Shown here one piece after another: positions 10,029-19,033 of a stretch of DNA of 64,000 nucleotides. Numbering within the stretch: position 1 is the stretch's first letter; the number at the start of each line of letters is the position of its first letter. The stretch lies in contig CP021371.1 in NCBI GenBank assembly GCA_002600635.1, positions 4,362,001-4,426,000 on the forward strand, written 5' to 3'. Position numbers and translations under genes: made by a program. A model generated the notes under the pieces. The model ran no database searches. It was given only the letters and a program-made list of their open reading frames with translations, and was not told the DNA's origin. The DNA comes from Rhizobium sp. ACO-34A (GTDB lineage Bacteria > Pseudomonadota > Alphaproteobacteria > Rhizobiales > Rhizobiaceae).

Positions 10029-10655
10029 TTAACAGAAACCAGCCTGCTTTAACAATTGATACGCCTGAATGACAGCGCGAAAGCGCTCTTCCGAACCACG
10101 GTCGCCGCCATTTGCGTCAGGATGGTGTTTTTTTACAAGCTCCTTGTAGCGGGTCTTGATCTCCGCAGGAGAGGAATTGCCGGGAAGCCCCATCGTATCG
10201 AAGGCTTTGGCCTCCAGACTTTTCAGTTTTCGCAATTGCGGCTGCAAGCGCGGCCCATTGCCGCGGCTCTGCTGCACGAAGCCGAAAGGATCCTTCACAC
10301 GTGCCTGCGAAGCAGCCGAACCCGACCGCGCGGTCGAATGCAGCGGGCTTGCACGCGCAGCCTTGTTGACCCCGACCGTCCAGGTCGGGCGATGCCCCGT
10401 AATCGCTTCCTTCTGGTAGCGAGCGATCTCCCCGTCCGAAAGGCCGGAGAAATAATTGTAGCCCTTGTTGTATTCCTTCACGTGCTCAAAGCAGAACAGG
10501 AAAAACTGGCCCTCGGCATTGCGACCGACAGGCGCGCGATGCACGCCCGGCTTGTCGCAGCCGTCCCACTGACAGGTCGCGGGTGCGGGCTCGGCTTCCG
10601 GCGCTTTTTTCCGCTGCGTCCGGATCCGATCGAAATATTTTGAATCGAGTTTCAT
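10029..10655 (-). CDS. J-domain molecular chaperone
   Basis: A 208-residue protein with the J domain at the C-terminus: NSSPAEIKTRYKELVKKHHP with the HPD tripeptide, ending about residue 205. The N-terminal half has a CxxxGC-like pattern (CQWDGCDKPG) followed by HRAPVGRNAEGQFFLFC, possibly a metal site. C-terminal J domains with this N-terminus are conserved beside cobS in rhizobia. The ATG at 10655 (MKLDSKYFDRI) is preferred to the one at 10781, which would extend into the bolA promoter region. Confidence 0.85.
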   Translation of the reverse strand: MKLDSKYFDRIRTQRKKAPEAEPAPATCQWDGCDKPGVHRAPVGRNAEGQFFLFCFEHVKEYNKGYNYFSGLSDGEIARYQKEAITGHRPTWTVGVNKAARASPLHSTARSGSAASQARVKDPFGFVQQSRGNGPRLQPQLRKLKSLEAKAFDTMGLPGNSSPAEIKTRYKELVKKHHPDANGGDRGSEERFRAVIQAYQLLKQAGFC

Positions 10656-10762
10656 CCGGTGATTATGGTGCCTCCGGCAAATGACGACAAGAATTGACAA
10701 ACGCGAATGTTCGGAGCTTTGTGGGGGCTTTTTCGAGGACTGCCGAAGCAGGTTGGGAAAGC

Positions 10763-11044
10763 ATGGCCATACGCACCACAATTGAGGCGAAACTGCGCGC
10801 GGCCTTTTCGCCGGAACGGCTCCTTGTGATTGACGAGAGCGCCCAGCATGCCGGCCATCAGCCTGACATCACGGGCACGGGCGAAACCCACATGCGGGTG
10901 AGGATCGTAGCCGCCGAATTCAACGGCATGACGAGGCTTGCCCGCCACCGGGCGATTACGGAGCTGCTCAAGCCGGAACTCGACGCAGGCCTGCATGCGC
11001 TGGCAATAGAACCAGCCGCACCGGGCGAAGCGACCCGCTGGTAA
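10763..11044 (+). CDS. BolA-family protein
   Basis: A 93-residue BolA-like protein: MAIRTTIEAKLRAAFSPERL, then DESAQHAGH and the helix-turn segment VRIVAAEFNGMTRLARHRAI. BolA proteins pair with monothiol glutaredoxins in iron-sulfur cluster and iron signalling. The start at 10763 fits the family; an upstream ATG at 10694 would add an unsupported extension. Divergent from the J-domain gene. Confidence 0.9.
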   Translation: MAIRTTIEAKLRAAFSPERLLVIDESAQHAGHQPDITGTGETHMRVRIVAAEFNGMTRLARHRAITELLKPELDAGLHALAIEPAAPGEATRW

Positions 11045-11123
11045 CCGCCAGACGATCCATTACCGTGGGCCATTATCTTGGGAACGAACTCCAGATGGGC
11101 CCGCGACGGGGCCATTTCAAGCG

Positions 11124-12008
11124 TTATTCGGCTTTCGCGATATCCTCGACCGGACGAATCCTGAGCTTGGTCAGGCGGTTCTTCTCACGCTTCATCACGA
11201 TAAAACGCTTGCCGTGGAACGTGAACGCCTGACGTTCCTCCGGAATGGATTTTGATTCGTGGATGACGAGGCCGGCGATCGTCGTCGCCTCCTCGTCCGG
11301 CAGGCTCCAGTCGAGCACGCGATTGAGGTCCCGGATCGGCACGGAGCCATCGACCACGATAGAACCGTCCGCTTCCTGCCGAACACCCTGGATCTCCAGA
11401 TCGTGTTCATCGGCAATGTCGCCGACGATTTCCTCGAGGATATCCTCGAGCGTCACGATGCCCTGCACTTCGCCATACTCATCGACGACCACGGCGAAAT
11501 GTACCTTGCGTCGCAGGAAGGCGCCGAGCTGATCCCGAAGGCTGGTGGTGTCGGGCACGAACCACGGCTTCTGCGCAATCGCGGTAATGTCCAGCTTTTC
11601 CGGATCGACGCTGGGCTCGGCAAGCGTCCGCAACAGGTCCTTGGCATGCACTACGCCGACGATGTTTTCCGTCGATCCCCTCCACAGCGGCATGCGCGTA
11701 TAAGGGCTTTCCAGAACAGCCCGAACAACTACCCCCGGCGGATCGTCCACATTGACGCCCCGCATCGCCGTGCGATGCCGCATGACGTCGGAAACTTCGA
11801 GCTCATCGAGTTCGAAGAGACCGCTCAGCCGGTCGCGCTCCTGCCTGTCGGAAGAGGCGTCGCGATGAACGAGCTGAAGCGCCGCGTGAAGCTCGTCGGA
11901 AGTGGCAAGCGTCAGCGTATCTTCCGAAAGGCGCACACCGGTAGCACGCAGGAGACTGCGGACCACTGCATTGACAGCACGCGACAGCAGGCCATCCCCG
12001 GACGTCAT
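11124..12008 (-). CDS. CorC/HlyC-type CBS-domain protein lacking the DUF21 membrane domain
   Basis: A 294-residue protein with a CBS pair (roughly residues 70-200, with NIVGVVHAKDLL and VQGIVTLEDILEEIVGD) and the C-terminal CorC/transporter-associated domain (residues 215-290). Full-length family members of this type in rhizobia have about 140 more residues at the N-terminus, forming the DUF21 membrane domain. Here the protein starts at MTSGDGLLSRAVNAVVRSLL, just where DUF21 would end. The start overlaps the aroB stop in an ATGA. Either an in-frame deletion occurred or this is a natural soluble form. Confidence 0.8.
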   Translation of the reverse strand: MTSGDGLLSRAVNAVVRSLLRATGVRLSEDTLTLATSDELHAALQLVHRDASSDRQERDRLSGLFELDELEVSDVMRHRTAMRGVNVDDPPGVVVRAVLESPYTRMPLWRGSTENIVGVVHAKDLLRTLAEPSVDPEKLDITAIAQKPWFVPDTTSLRDQLGAFLRRKVHFAVVVDEYGEVQGIVTLEDILEEIVGDIADEHDLEIQGVRQEADGSIVVDGSVPIRDLNRVLDWSLPDEEATTIAGLVIHESKSIPEERQAFTFHGKRFIVMKREKNRLTKLRIRPVEDIAKAE

Positions 12009-13132
12009 TTTCCGCGTTTTTCCTCCAGGAAACTGAAGACCTCGGAGGCCGGAACGTCGTCAGCGACGAAGGACTGGCCAATGCCACGGGTCAGGATGAA
12101 GGTGAGCTTCCCGCCCTTGACCTTCTTGTCCTGGGCAATGGCGTCCATCAGGAATTCGGTCGATGGCAACTCGCCCGGGATCTCGTCGATCCGGGTCGGC
12201 AGACCGACCGCCCTGAGGTGGGTTTCGACCCGACCCGCATCATCCGGGCTCGCCAGATTGAGCCGCGCGGAAAACTGATGCGCCAGCACCATGCCGATCG
12301 AGACGCCTTCGCCATGCACGAGGCGGCGGCTGTCATATTCGGTTGCGGCTTCCAGTGCGTGGCCGAAGGTATGGCCGAGGTTCAGAAGCGCCCGGCGGCC
12401 ATTTTCCCGCTCGTCGGCGACAACCACGTCGGCCTTCGCCTGACAGCTCGTCGCAATCGCCTCGATGCGGGCCGCACCGCCGGAAAAGACTTCCTTCCAG
12501 TTTTTCTCGAGCCATTCGAAGAAATCGGGCTTGTCGATCAGGCCGTATTTGGCGACCTCGGCATAGCCGGCGCGAAATTCGCGTTCGCTCAGCGTATTCA
12601 GCACATCGGTATCGGCCAGCACGAGGTCGGGCTGGTTGAAGATGCCGACAAGGTTCTTGCCGTGGCGCGTGTTGATCCCGGTCTTGCCACCGACCGAGCT
12701 GTCGACCTGCGACAGGAGCGATGTCGGGATCTGCACGAAACGCACCCCACGCCGGACGATACCCGCAGCAAAACCGGTGAGATCACCGATAACGCCGCCG
12801 CCGAGCGCGATCACCGTATCGTTGCGCTCGATACGCGCCTCCAGCAGCACGTCGCAAACCTTGGTGAGGCTGTCGAAGCTCTTGGTCTTCTCTCCCGGCG
12901 GCAGGCTGAGCGATACGGCTTCGATGCCATCGGTCTGCAGGCTGTCCATCAGCGGGTCGAGATAGAGTTTTCCGACATGCTCGTCAGTGATGATGGCCGC
13001 CTTGCGCCCCTTGATTCGCGTCGAGATCTCTCCGCCGGCACGACCGATCAGACCGGGTCCGATCAGAATGTCATAGGCGCGCTCGCCGAGCGGAACATGC
13101 ACCAGCCGTTCGGTATTGTCTGAACTAGTCAT
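12005..13132 (-). CDS. aroB: 3-dehydroquinate synthase
   Basis: A 375-residue enzyme of the shikimate pathway that converts DAHP to 3-dehydroquinate using NAD and a divalent metal. Seen are LGGGVIGDLTGFAAGIVRRG (residues 105-125), SLLSQVDSSVGGKTGIN, and the metal-ligand segment LNLGHTFGHALE near residue 257. The start at 13132 overlaps the end of aroK by eight bases, so aroK-aroB are translationally coupled. The upstream in-frame ATG at 13240 would lie inside aroK. Confidence 0.97.
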   Translation of the reverse strand: MTSSDNTERLVHVPLGERAYDILIGPGLIGRAGGEISTRIKGRKAAIITDEHVGKLYLDPLMDSLQTDGIEAVSLSLPPGEKTKSFDSLTKVCDVLLEARIERNDTVIALGGGVIGDLTGFAAGIVRRGVRFVQIPTSLLSQVDSSVGGKTGINTRHGKNLVGIFNQPDLVLADTDVLNTLSEREFRAGYAEVAKYGLIDKPDFFEWLEKNWKEVFSGGAARIEAIATSCQAKADVVVADERENGRRALLNLGHTFGHALEAATEYDSRRLVHGEGVSIGMVLAHQFSARLNLASPDDAGRVETHLRAVGLPTRIDEIPGELPSTEFLMDAIAQDKKVKGGKLTFILTRGIGQSFVADDVPASEVFSFLEEKRGK

Positions 13133-13721
13133 TCTTGCTTGCTGCCTTTGCGGTATGGTCGATGATCGCCGCCAGAACCTCGTTGGCGATGATCTCCTTG
13201 CGCACGTCGCGCGATATGATGGAGATATCGGCCAGCGCATAGACCGGGTAGCGTTTCTGCATCAGGTCTTCCAGCGTCTTCTTCGGATTTTCCGTCTTGA
13301 GAAGAGGCCGGTGATCGCGCTTGTTGACCCTTTCCCACAACACATCGAGATCGGCGTTGAGCCAGAGCGAAATGCCGCCCTTCTCGATCTGCCTGCGGGT
13401 CTTTTCATTGATGAAAGCGCCGCCGCCGGTGGAGACCACGCGCGGCCCGGATTTCAGCAGGCGCTTGATCACCCGAGTCTCGAGCGCACGGAATTCGTCC
13501 TCGCCATAGGCGGCGAAAAGCTCGCTGATCGTCATGCGCGACACGCGCTCGATTTCCACGTCGGTATCGACGAAGGGCAGGCCGAGCTGCCCGGCGACCA
13601 TGCGGCCGATCGCGGATTTTCCAGCGCCCATCAATCCGACGAAAACGAGATTGCGGCGCCCCAGTGCGGCCCGGGCACGCTCGCCCAAAGTCGGGACATC
13701 GGGAAAAATCGTATCGGTCAT
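13125..13721 (-). CDS. aroK: Shikimate kinase
   Basis: A 198-residue kinase. The Walker A loop GLMGAGKSAIGR is near residue 30, followed by DTDVEIERVSRMTISELF and the shikimate-binding VSTGGGAFIN near residue 95. The start at 13721 (MTDTIFPDVPTLG) gives the normal rhizobial length. First gene of aroK-aroB-CorC; the region upstream is divergent to a small membrane gene. Confidence 0.96.
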   Translation of the reverse strand: MTDTIFPDVPTLGERARAALGRRNLVFVGLMGAGKSAIGRMVAGQLGLPFVDTDVEIERVSRMTISELFAAYGEDEFRALETRVIKRLLKSGPRVVSTGGGAFINEKTRRQIEKGGISLWLNADLDVLWERVNKRDHRPLLKTENPKKTLEDLMQKRYPVYALADISIISRDVRKEIIANEVLAAIIDHTAKAASKND

Positions 13722-13869
13722 AGGCCTGTTCGCAAGTGTTTTAACACGGTATTTACAAATGCAGGGCAAGCGTCAAGCCATACGCATGAAGGAAAGCGAT
13801 GGCCGCGCGCCTTGCAATGCGCAGGATGCGTCGTCATATCAGCTTTCGGCCTGCCTCAAGGACGATGCC

Positions 13870-14022
13870 ATGCCTACCTTGCTCCGTTTCGCTTTCTTCT
13901 GCGCCACCGCCGTCGCGATCGTCTACGGCATCATGTGGTCGCTGGTGGTATTCGTCGAACCCAGGGAACGGGATGTCACCGTTCGCATCCCTTCCGAGCG
14001 GGTCAATCCGCCCGTACAATAA
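13870..14022 (+). CDS. Small single-pass membrane protein
   Basis: A 50-residue protein, MPTLLRFAFFCATAVAIVYG and onward, with one hydrophobic helix (residues 5-28) and a charged C-terminal tail rich in Arg, Glu and Val. It ends 15 bases before xerD, on the same strand, and such small proteins are seen before xerD in rhizobia. The function is unknown. Confidence 0.6.
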   Translation: MPTLLRFAFFCATAVAIVYGIMWSLVVFVEPRERDVTVRIPSERVNPPVQ

Positions 14023-14037
14023 CCAGCCGAGGCCGTC

Positions 14038-14979
14038 TTGTCCGATTTGAGCCGGGCCCGCATGGAGGCCTTCCTGGAGATGATGAGCGCGGAGCGCGGA
14101 GCCGCCGCCAACACGCTGTCGTCCTATGAGCGCGATCTCGACGACCTCCACGACTTTCTAAGCTCACGGAAGATCGGCCTCGACGCGGCCGACCAGCAGA
14201 CGCTTTCCGCCTATCTCTCGGATCTCGCCAGAAGGGGATACGAGCCGACGTCTCAGGCCCGCCGTCTCTCCACCATGCGGCAGTTCTACAAGTTTCTTTA
14301 TGCCGAGGGCCTGAGGGGTGACGATCCGACGGCCATTCTGGACTCTCCGAAGAAATCGCAGCCTCTCCCCAAGACACTTTCCGAAGACGAGGTGAGCCGG
14401 CTGCTCTCGCTCGCCGAGCAGGAGGCGGCCCTTGCCGGTCCCGGACGCCTGTCGCGGCTGCGCATGCTGGCTCTTCTGGAACTGCTGTACGCCACCGGCA
14501 TGCGCGTCAGCGAACTGGTAGCCCTGCCGGTCAAGGTTCTGGCGCAGGAAGGCCGTTTCCTGATGATCCGCGGCAAGGGAAACAAGGAAAGGCTCGTGCC
14601 GCTTTCCAAGGCGGCAATCGCCGCTGTCGCCCGCTATGGCGAACAACTTGCTGCGGAGACTGACGGAGAAACCGGCCCCTTCCTTTTCCCCGCCGCGAGC
14701 AAGGAAGGCTATCTCCCCCGGCAGGTTTTCGCCCGTGACCTCAAGGATCTTGCGATCAGGGCCGGCCTGAGGGCGTCGGCCATTTCTCCACATGTGCTGC
14801 GCCACGCCTTTGCCAGCCACCTCTTGCAAAACGGTGCGGACCTGCGTGTCGTGCAGGAATTGCTGGGTCACAGCGACATTTCCACCACACAAATCTACAC
14901 GCATGTGCTGGATGAAAGGCTTCAGAAGCTGGTCCAGACACATCACCCCCTTGCAAAACAGGCTAAAAACCACGATTAG
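14038..14979 (+). CDS. xerD: Site-specific tyrosine recombinase XerD
   Basis: A 313-residue recombinase that resolves chromosome dimers with XerC at dif. There is an N-terminal SAM-like domain, then the catalytic residues: R in [13 protein letters not shown] in [24 protein letters not shown] and [14 protein letters not shown] with the nucleophile Tyr. The TTG at 14038 is the likely start. Core gene, not related to the island recombinases further on. Confidence 0.95.
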   Translation: MSDLSRARMEAFLEMMSAERGAAANTLSSYERDLDDLHDFLSSRKIGLDAADQQTLSAYLSDLARRGYEPTSQARRLSTMRQFYKFLYAEGLRGDDPTAILDSPKKSQPLPKTLSEDEVSRLLSLAEQEAALAGPGRLSRLRMLALLELLYATGMRVSELVALPVKVLAQEGRFLMIRGKGNKERLVPLSKAAIAAVARYGEQLAAETDGETGPFLFPAASKEGYLPRQVFARDLKDLAIRAGLRASAISPHVLRHAFASHLLQNGADLRVVQELLGHSDISTTQIYTHVLDERLQKLVQTHHPLAKQAKNHD

Positions 14980-15066
14980 AGCCTCGGCTCTCCAGACTGG
15001 CAATGCCAGCGCCCGGCATTTGACAGGCGTTTGAATGGCCAGGGCAGAAAGATCGGAACGGATTTC

Positions 15067-16020
15067 ATGCACAACTATCTCGACTTCGAAAAGCCAATCT
15101 CCGACCTCGAGGCAAAGATCCACGAGTTGAAGAAACTTGCCGAGGAAGACCAGAGCATCGACACCTCCGAGGAGATCGGTCGACTGGAGGCCCGCGTCGG
15201 CGAGGCCATGGTGGAGATCTATTCCAAGCTCAACCCCTGGCAGAAGACACAGGTCGCGCGCCATCCGCAGCGTCCGCACTTCGTCGACTATGCCGCGCGG
15301 CTGTTTACCGAATTCACGCCGCTTGCCGGCGACCGCAAGTTTGCCGAGGATGCCGCGATTCAGGCGGGCCTCGCCCGCTTCCGCGGCCAGCCCGTCGCCG
15401 TAATCGGCCAGGAAAAGGGTAACGACACCAAGTCCCGCCTCAAGCACAATTTCGGCAGCCCCCGTCCGGAAGGCTACCGCAAGGCCATCCGGATCATGGA
15501 AATGGCCGACCGCTTCGGCCTGCCGGTCGTCAGCCTGATCGATACGGCCGGTGCATATCCCGGCGTCGGCGCCGAGGAACGCGGCCAGGCGGAAGCCATC
15601 GCCCGCTCGACGGAAATGTGTCTTTCGCTGCACGTGCCGATCATCTCGGTCGTCATCGGCGAAGGCGGCTCCGGCGGCGCGATCGCCATTGCCACCGGCA
15701 ACCGCGTCTACATGCTGGAACACGCGATCTATTCGGTCATTTCGCCGGAAGGTGCTGCCTCCATCCTCTGGCGCGATTCCACCCGCGCCAAGGAAGCGGC
15801 GACCAACATGAAGATCACCGCCGACGACCTCAAGGCGCTCGGCGTCATCGACGGCATCATTCCCGAACCTGTCGGCGGCGGCCATCGCGATCCCCAGCGG
15901 GTCATCGACACCGCCGGCGACGTCATCGCTGGCGCCCTTGCCGAGCTTTCGGGCCAGCCGGGCGACAAGCTGCGTAACGACCGCCGTCAGAAATTCCTCA
16001 ACATCGGGCGCAATCTCTGA
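15067..16020 (+). CDS. accA: Acetyl-CoA carboxylase carboxyltransferase subunit alpha
   Basis: A 317-residue subunit that, with AccD, transfers the carboxyl group from carboxybiotin to acetyl-CoA at the first step of fatty acid synthesis. Recognised from [25 protein letters not shown]-type and [11 protein letters not shown] segments and the crotonase-like [19 protein letters not shown]. The ATG at 15067 is chosen over 15031 because it begins the conserved N-terminus. Confidence 0.97.
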   Translation: MHNYLDFEKPISDLEAKIHELKKLAEEDQSIDTSEEIGRLEARVGEAMVEIYSKLNPWQKTQVARHPQRPHFVDYAARLFTEFTPLAGDRKFAEDAAIQAGLARFRGQPVAVIGQEKGNDTKSRLKHNFGSPRPEGYRKAIRIMEMADRFGLPVVSLIDTAGAYPGVGAEERGQAEAIARSTEMCLSLHVPIISVVIGEGGSGGAIAIATGNRVYMLEHAIYSVISPEGAASILWRDSTRAKEAATNMKITADDLKALGVIDGIIPEPVGGGHRDPQRVIDTAGDVIAGALAELSGQPGDKLRNDRRQKFLNIGRNL

Positions 16021-16194
16021 GGCTTGTAGTGCAGATCGGCCACAATGCTGCTGCTTTGCAGCGGTATCGGCGGCAATATACTGGTCGGGCTGGCGCCTTT
16101 GGTTTATGATTTATAAAGATTGAAACCATAAATTGGCAGCATGGCGCTTTCCGACGAAAGCACTTGTATCTTTTTTCGAGATGAGCCGTCCGGA

Positions 16195-17508
16195 ATGCGT
16201 TGGAAATCGTCTGTCCTCGTTTTGACCATGGCCGCACTGCTGGCCGGTTGCACAGTCAACGAAACGCTTGAAACCGTCGATCTGTCCCAGGTCAAGGACA
16301 AGGTCGACCATCCCCTGTCATCCAAGATCCTCGCCGACATGCAGGCGAAGGGCATGCAGCGGAACTCGCCGATCGCCATCCGCATCTTCAAGGAAGAGGG
16401 CGTTCTGGAGATCTGGAAGGCGAAGACGGACAACCGCTTCGAGAAGATCAAGGAATACGCCATCTGCGCATGGTCCGGAAAACTCGGGCCGAAGATGAAG
16501 GAAGGCGACCGGCAGGCGCCGGAGGGCTTCTACCCGCTCTCGCCCCAGCATCTGAACCCGAATTCCAAGTATTACCTCGCCATCAACACCGGCTTCCCCA
16601 ACCGCTACGACTCCGCCAACGGCCGTAACGGAACGAACCTGATGATCCATGGCGCCTGCTCGTCCGCCGGCTGCTATTCGATGACGGACGAACAGATCCT
16701 CGAGATCTACGCCTTCGCCCGCGACGCTTTCAAGGGCGGCCAGCAGACCATCCAGCTGCAGGCCTTCCCCTTCCGCATGACCGCGGAAAACATGGCGCGC
16801 CATCGCGCCAGCCAGCATTTCGAATTCTGGCAGATGCTGAAGGCCGGCTACGACAATTTCGAGGTGACCAAGCGTCCGCCCGAAGTTGCCGTCTGCGGCA
16901 AGAAATACGTCTTCAACCAGCAGGTGGAAGGCGGCAAGGTTATCAGCGCCGGTGCGGCCTGCCCGCCCATGTCGACACCGCCAGCGCTCGAAATGGCGCT
17001 CAATTCCTATAACAAGACCTACCAGATGGCCTATGACAAGGCCTTGAAGAAGCTGGGCGACAAGGTCTGGTACGACCCGTCCGAAGCCGAGCGCAAGGCG
17101 ATCGTCGCCGACCAGCGCAAGGGTCACGACCTCGCCTATGCGCCAACCGGCTCGTCCCTGAAGGCAGGCAAGCTCGTCTCTCTCGAGGATGCCGAGAAAA
17201 TGCAGACCGCGCAGTCCGCCGCGCCGACATCGGCTCCGGCTGCGATTGCCCGCATGGCGGCGGCAAAGCCGGACCAGAGCACGCCCGCCCCGGCGAACGC
17301 GCAGCCCCCACAGCAGACCGCTGCGGCTGCTGGCGCCGCGGCTTCCGGCGCTACAACCGCGCCACAGAGCACGCCGGTCGCCGTTCCCGTGCCGCAGCCC
17401 AGTCCGCTGACCGCGACAGCGGACACGGTAACGGACGCCACCGCGCCGGCACAGGAAACCGCTCAGGCTGAAAAGAAGCCGTTCTGGAAGTTCTGGCAAA
17501 CGCAATGA
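16195..17508 (+). CDS. L,D-transpeptidase lipoprotein (YafK-like YkuD domain)
   Basis: A 437-residue protein with a lipoprotein signal (SSVLVLTMAALLAGC, lipobox LAGC), so it is probably anchored in a membrane facing the periplasm. The YkuD catalytic motif NLMIHGACSSAGCYSM lies near residue 160, giving the His and Cys of an L,D-transpeptidase active in peptidoglycan cross-linking or hydrolysis. The last 110 residues are rich in Ala, Pro, Gln and Thr and end in KKPFWKFWQTQ. The ATG at 16195 is chosen over 16141 because it puts the signal at the N-terminus. It overlaps tusA by four bases. Confidence 0.85.
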   Translation: MRWKSSVLVLTMAALLAGCTVNETLETVDLSQVKDKVDHPLSSKILADMQAKGMQRNSPIAIRIFKEEGVLEIWKAKTDNRFEKIKEYAICAWSGKLGPKMKEGDRQAPEGFYPLSPQHLNPNSKYYLAINTGFPNRYDSANGRNGTNLMIHGACSSAGCYSMTDEQILEIYAFARDAFKGGQQTIQLQAFPFRMTAENMARHRASQHFEFWQMLKAGYDNFEVTKRPPEVAVCGKKYVFNQQVEGGKVISAGAACPPMSTPPALEMALNSYNKTYQMAYDKALKKLGDKVWYDPSEAERKAIVADQRKGHDLAYAPTGSSLKAGKLVSLEDAEKMQTAQSAAPTSAPAAIARMAAAKPDQSTPAPANAQPPQQTAAAAGAAASGATTAPQSTPVAVPVPQPSPLTATADTVTDATAPAQETAQAEKKPFWKFWQTQ

Positions 17509-17741
17509 GCGAGCCCGTGGTCTACGACCTCAAGGGGCTGAAATGCCCCCTGCCGGTCCTCAAGACCCGTCGCCGGATGGCCGATCTGGCCGCCGGCACC
17601 GAGCTCACCATCGAGACCACCGATCCCCTGGCCGTGATCGACATTCCGCACTTCTGCCACGAAGACGGACATGACCTTCTGGAAAGCATCAAGATCGACA
17701 CTGGCCACCGCTTCCTGATCCGCAAGGGTCAGAAACGCTGA
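17505..17741 (+). CDS. TusA-family sulfurtransferase
   Basis: A 78-residue protein with the catalytic LKGLKCPLPVLKTRR (CPxP) and the C-terminal FCHEDGHDLL region typical of SirA/TusA proteins, which relay sulfur for tRNA thiolation or other pathways. It is coupled to the transpeptidase gene by a four-base overlap, an association without clear functional meaning. Confidence 0.9.
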   Translation: MSEPVVYDLKGLKCPLPVLKTRRRMADLAAGTELTIETTDPLAVIDIPHFCHEDGHDLLESIKIDTGHRFLIRKGQKR

Positions 17742-17846
17742 GACCTGCTGCGCGGAACGCCATAAGGCTTCCGGCTGTTCCGTAGGCGGCATCGCGGATG
17801 AAACTCGAAGAGCAACTACCCGCTTTACCAGGCGCGTTTGCGCCTG

Positions 17847-19019
17847 TCAGATCTTCAGGCCCGGAATGGCCAGCGGATTGTCTTCCAATGCAGCCCTGTC
17901 CGGTCGGTCGATCGCGGGGCGTCCGGTAAACGCGTCGAACAATTCCCTCACGTAGGTTTCCGGAAGATCCTTGGTGATCAGCACCAGACGCGTGCGTTGG
18001 TCGGACGGGTCGGGCCATGCGAGCAGGCGGACCGGCTGGTGGAAAATCGACTGCACCCCGTGCAGCACCACCGGACGGTCCGGCCGGTCGGTCAGCGCCA
18101 CCACAGCCTTCATGCGCAGCAGCTTCTCCCCATGGGTCGAACGGAGAATGTCGAGAAACATCTCCAGCGCCATCGGATCGATCGGCCGGTCATGGATGAT
18201 CGAATAGGAACGGATGTCATCGCCGTGCCTGTTCACATCGTGATGGTGATGGTGCCCATGATGATGGTGGTGGTGCCCGTGGTCATGATGGTGCTCGTGA
18301 CCATGGTGCTCGTCGTCGTGATGATCGTGGTCGTGCTCCGCCGCGATTTCGTCCTTCAGCCAGCGATCGACATCTGCGATCTTCGTCGCCGGATCATAGA
18401 GCCCGTTGACGAGAACCTCAGCCTTTCCGGCTCCTTCGCTGTCTCCATCGGTGATGACGGCGCGAGGATTAAGTTCTCTCAGCCGGGTGACAAGTGCGTC
18501 GATCGCCGTGGGGTCTGCAAGCGTCTTCTTCGTCAGGATCAGCCGGTCGGCGACCGCCGCCTGTCGCAAGGCTTCGGAGAAGCCTTCAAGCGTTTTCAGG
18601 CCATTGACCGCATCGACGACGGTTATCACGCCATCGAGGTCGAAATGCTGGCTGATCGCCGGATGTCCCATGACGGATTGCATGACGGGTGCCGGATCGG
18701 CAAGACCGGTCGTCTCGATCACAACCCGCGAGATCGGTTTCAGCTTTCCGGTCTGCATGCCATCGATCAGCATGGCGAGCGTCTCGACCAGTTCGCCGCG
18801 CACCGTGCAGCAAAGGCATCCATCCGCAAGTTCGATGACCGAGTCGTTCGAGGCCTCGACCAGCATGTGGTCGATCCCGACTTCGCCGAACTCGTTGATG
18901 ATGACGGCGGCGTCCTTCATCTCCGGATCTTTCAGGATCCGGTTGAGGAGCGTCGACTTTCCTGCACCGAGGAAGCCGGTAATGATCGAGACCGGAATCC
19001 GGCCTTTTGCAAGCGACAT
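17847..19019 (-). CDS. CobW-type GTPase (COG0523) with a histidine-rich metal loop
   Basis: A 390-residue G3E GTPase. Walker A GFLGAGKSTLLN is near residue 15, the metal motif GCLCC near residue 69, and a CobW C-terminal domain follows. Between the domains (about residues 218-262) is a long His/Asp/Glu run with blocks such as HHHDHGHHHHHHGHHHHH. This points to zinc or cobalt handling in the cytoplasm rather than to cobalamin synthesis alone. It starts 15 bases after the D,D-carboxypeptidase gene and probably shares its transcript. No Zur box was recognised. Confidence 0.85.
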   Translation of the reverse strand: MSLAKGRIPVSIITGFLGAGKSTLLNRILKDPEMKDAAVIINEFGEVGIDHMLVEASNDSVIELADGCLCCTVRGELVETLAMLIDGMQTGKLKPISRVVIETTGLADPAPVMQSVMGHPAISQHFDLDGVITVVDAVNGLKTLEGFSEALRQAAVADRLILTKKTLADPTAIDALVTRLRELNPRAVITDGDSEGAGKAEVLVNGLYDPATKIADVDRWLKDEIAAEHDHDHHDDEHHGHEHHHDHGHHHHHHGHHHHHDVNRHGDDIRSYSIIHDRPIDPMALEMFLDILRSTHGEKLLRMKAVVALTDRPDRPVVLHGVQSIFHQPVRLLAWPDPSDQRTRLVLITKDLPETYVRELFDAFTGRPAIDRPDRAALEDNPLAIPGLKI

Positions 19020-19033
19020 GGTATCTCTCGAAA

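Noticed and set aside
14038..14979. xerD as part of the mobile element
   Set aside because: It is the host XerD by motifs and neighbours (accA), and lies 6.5 kb outside the island.
18240..18345. CRISPR-like or simple repeat tract
   Set aside because: The repeated ATGATGGTGGTG-type sequence is the codons for the His-rich loop of the CobW protein.
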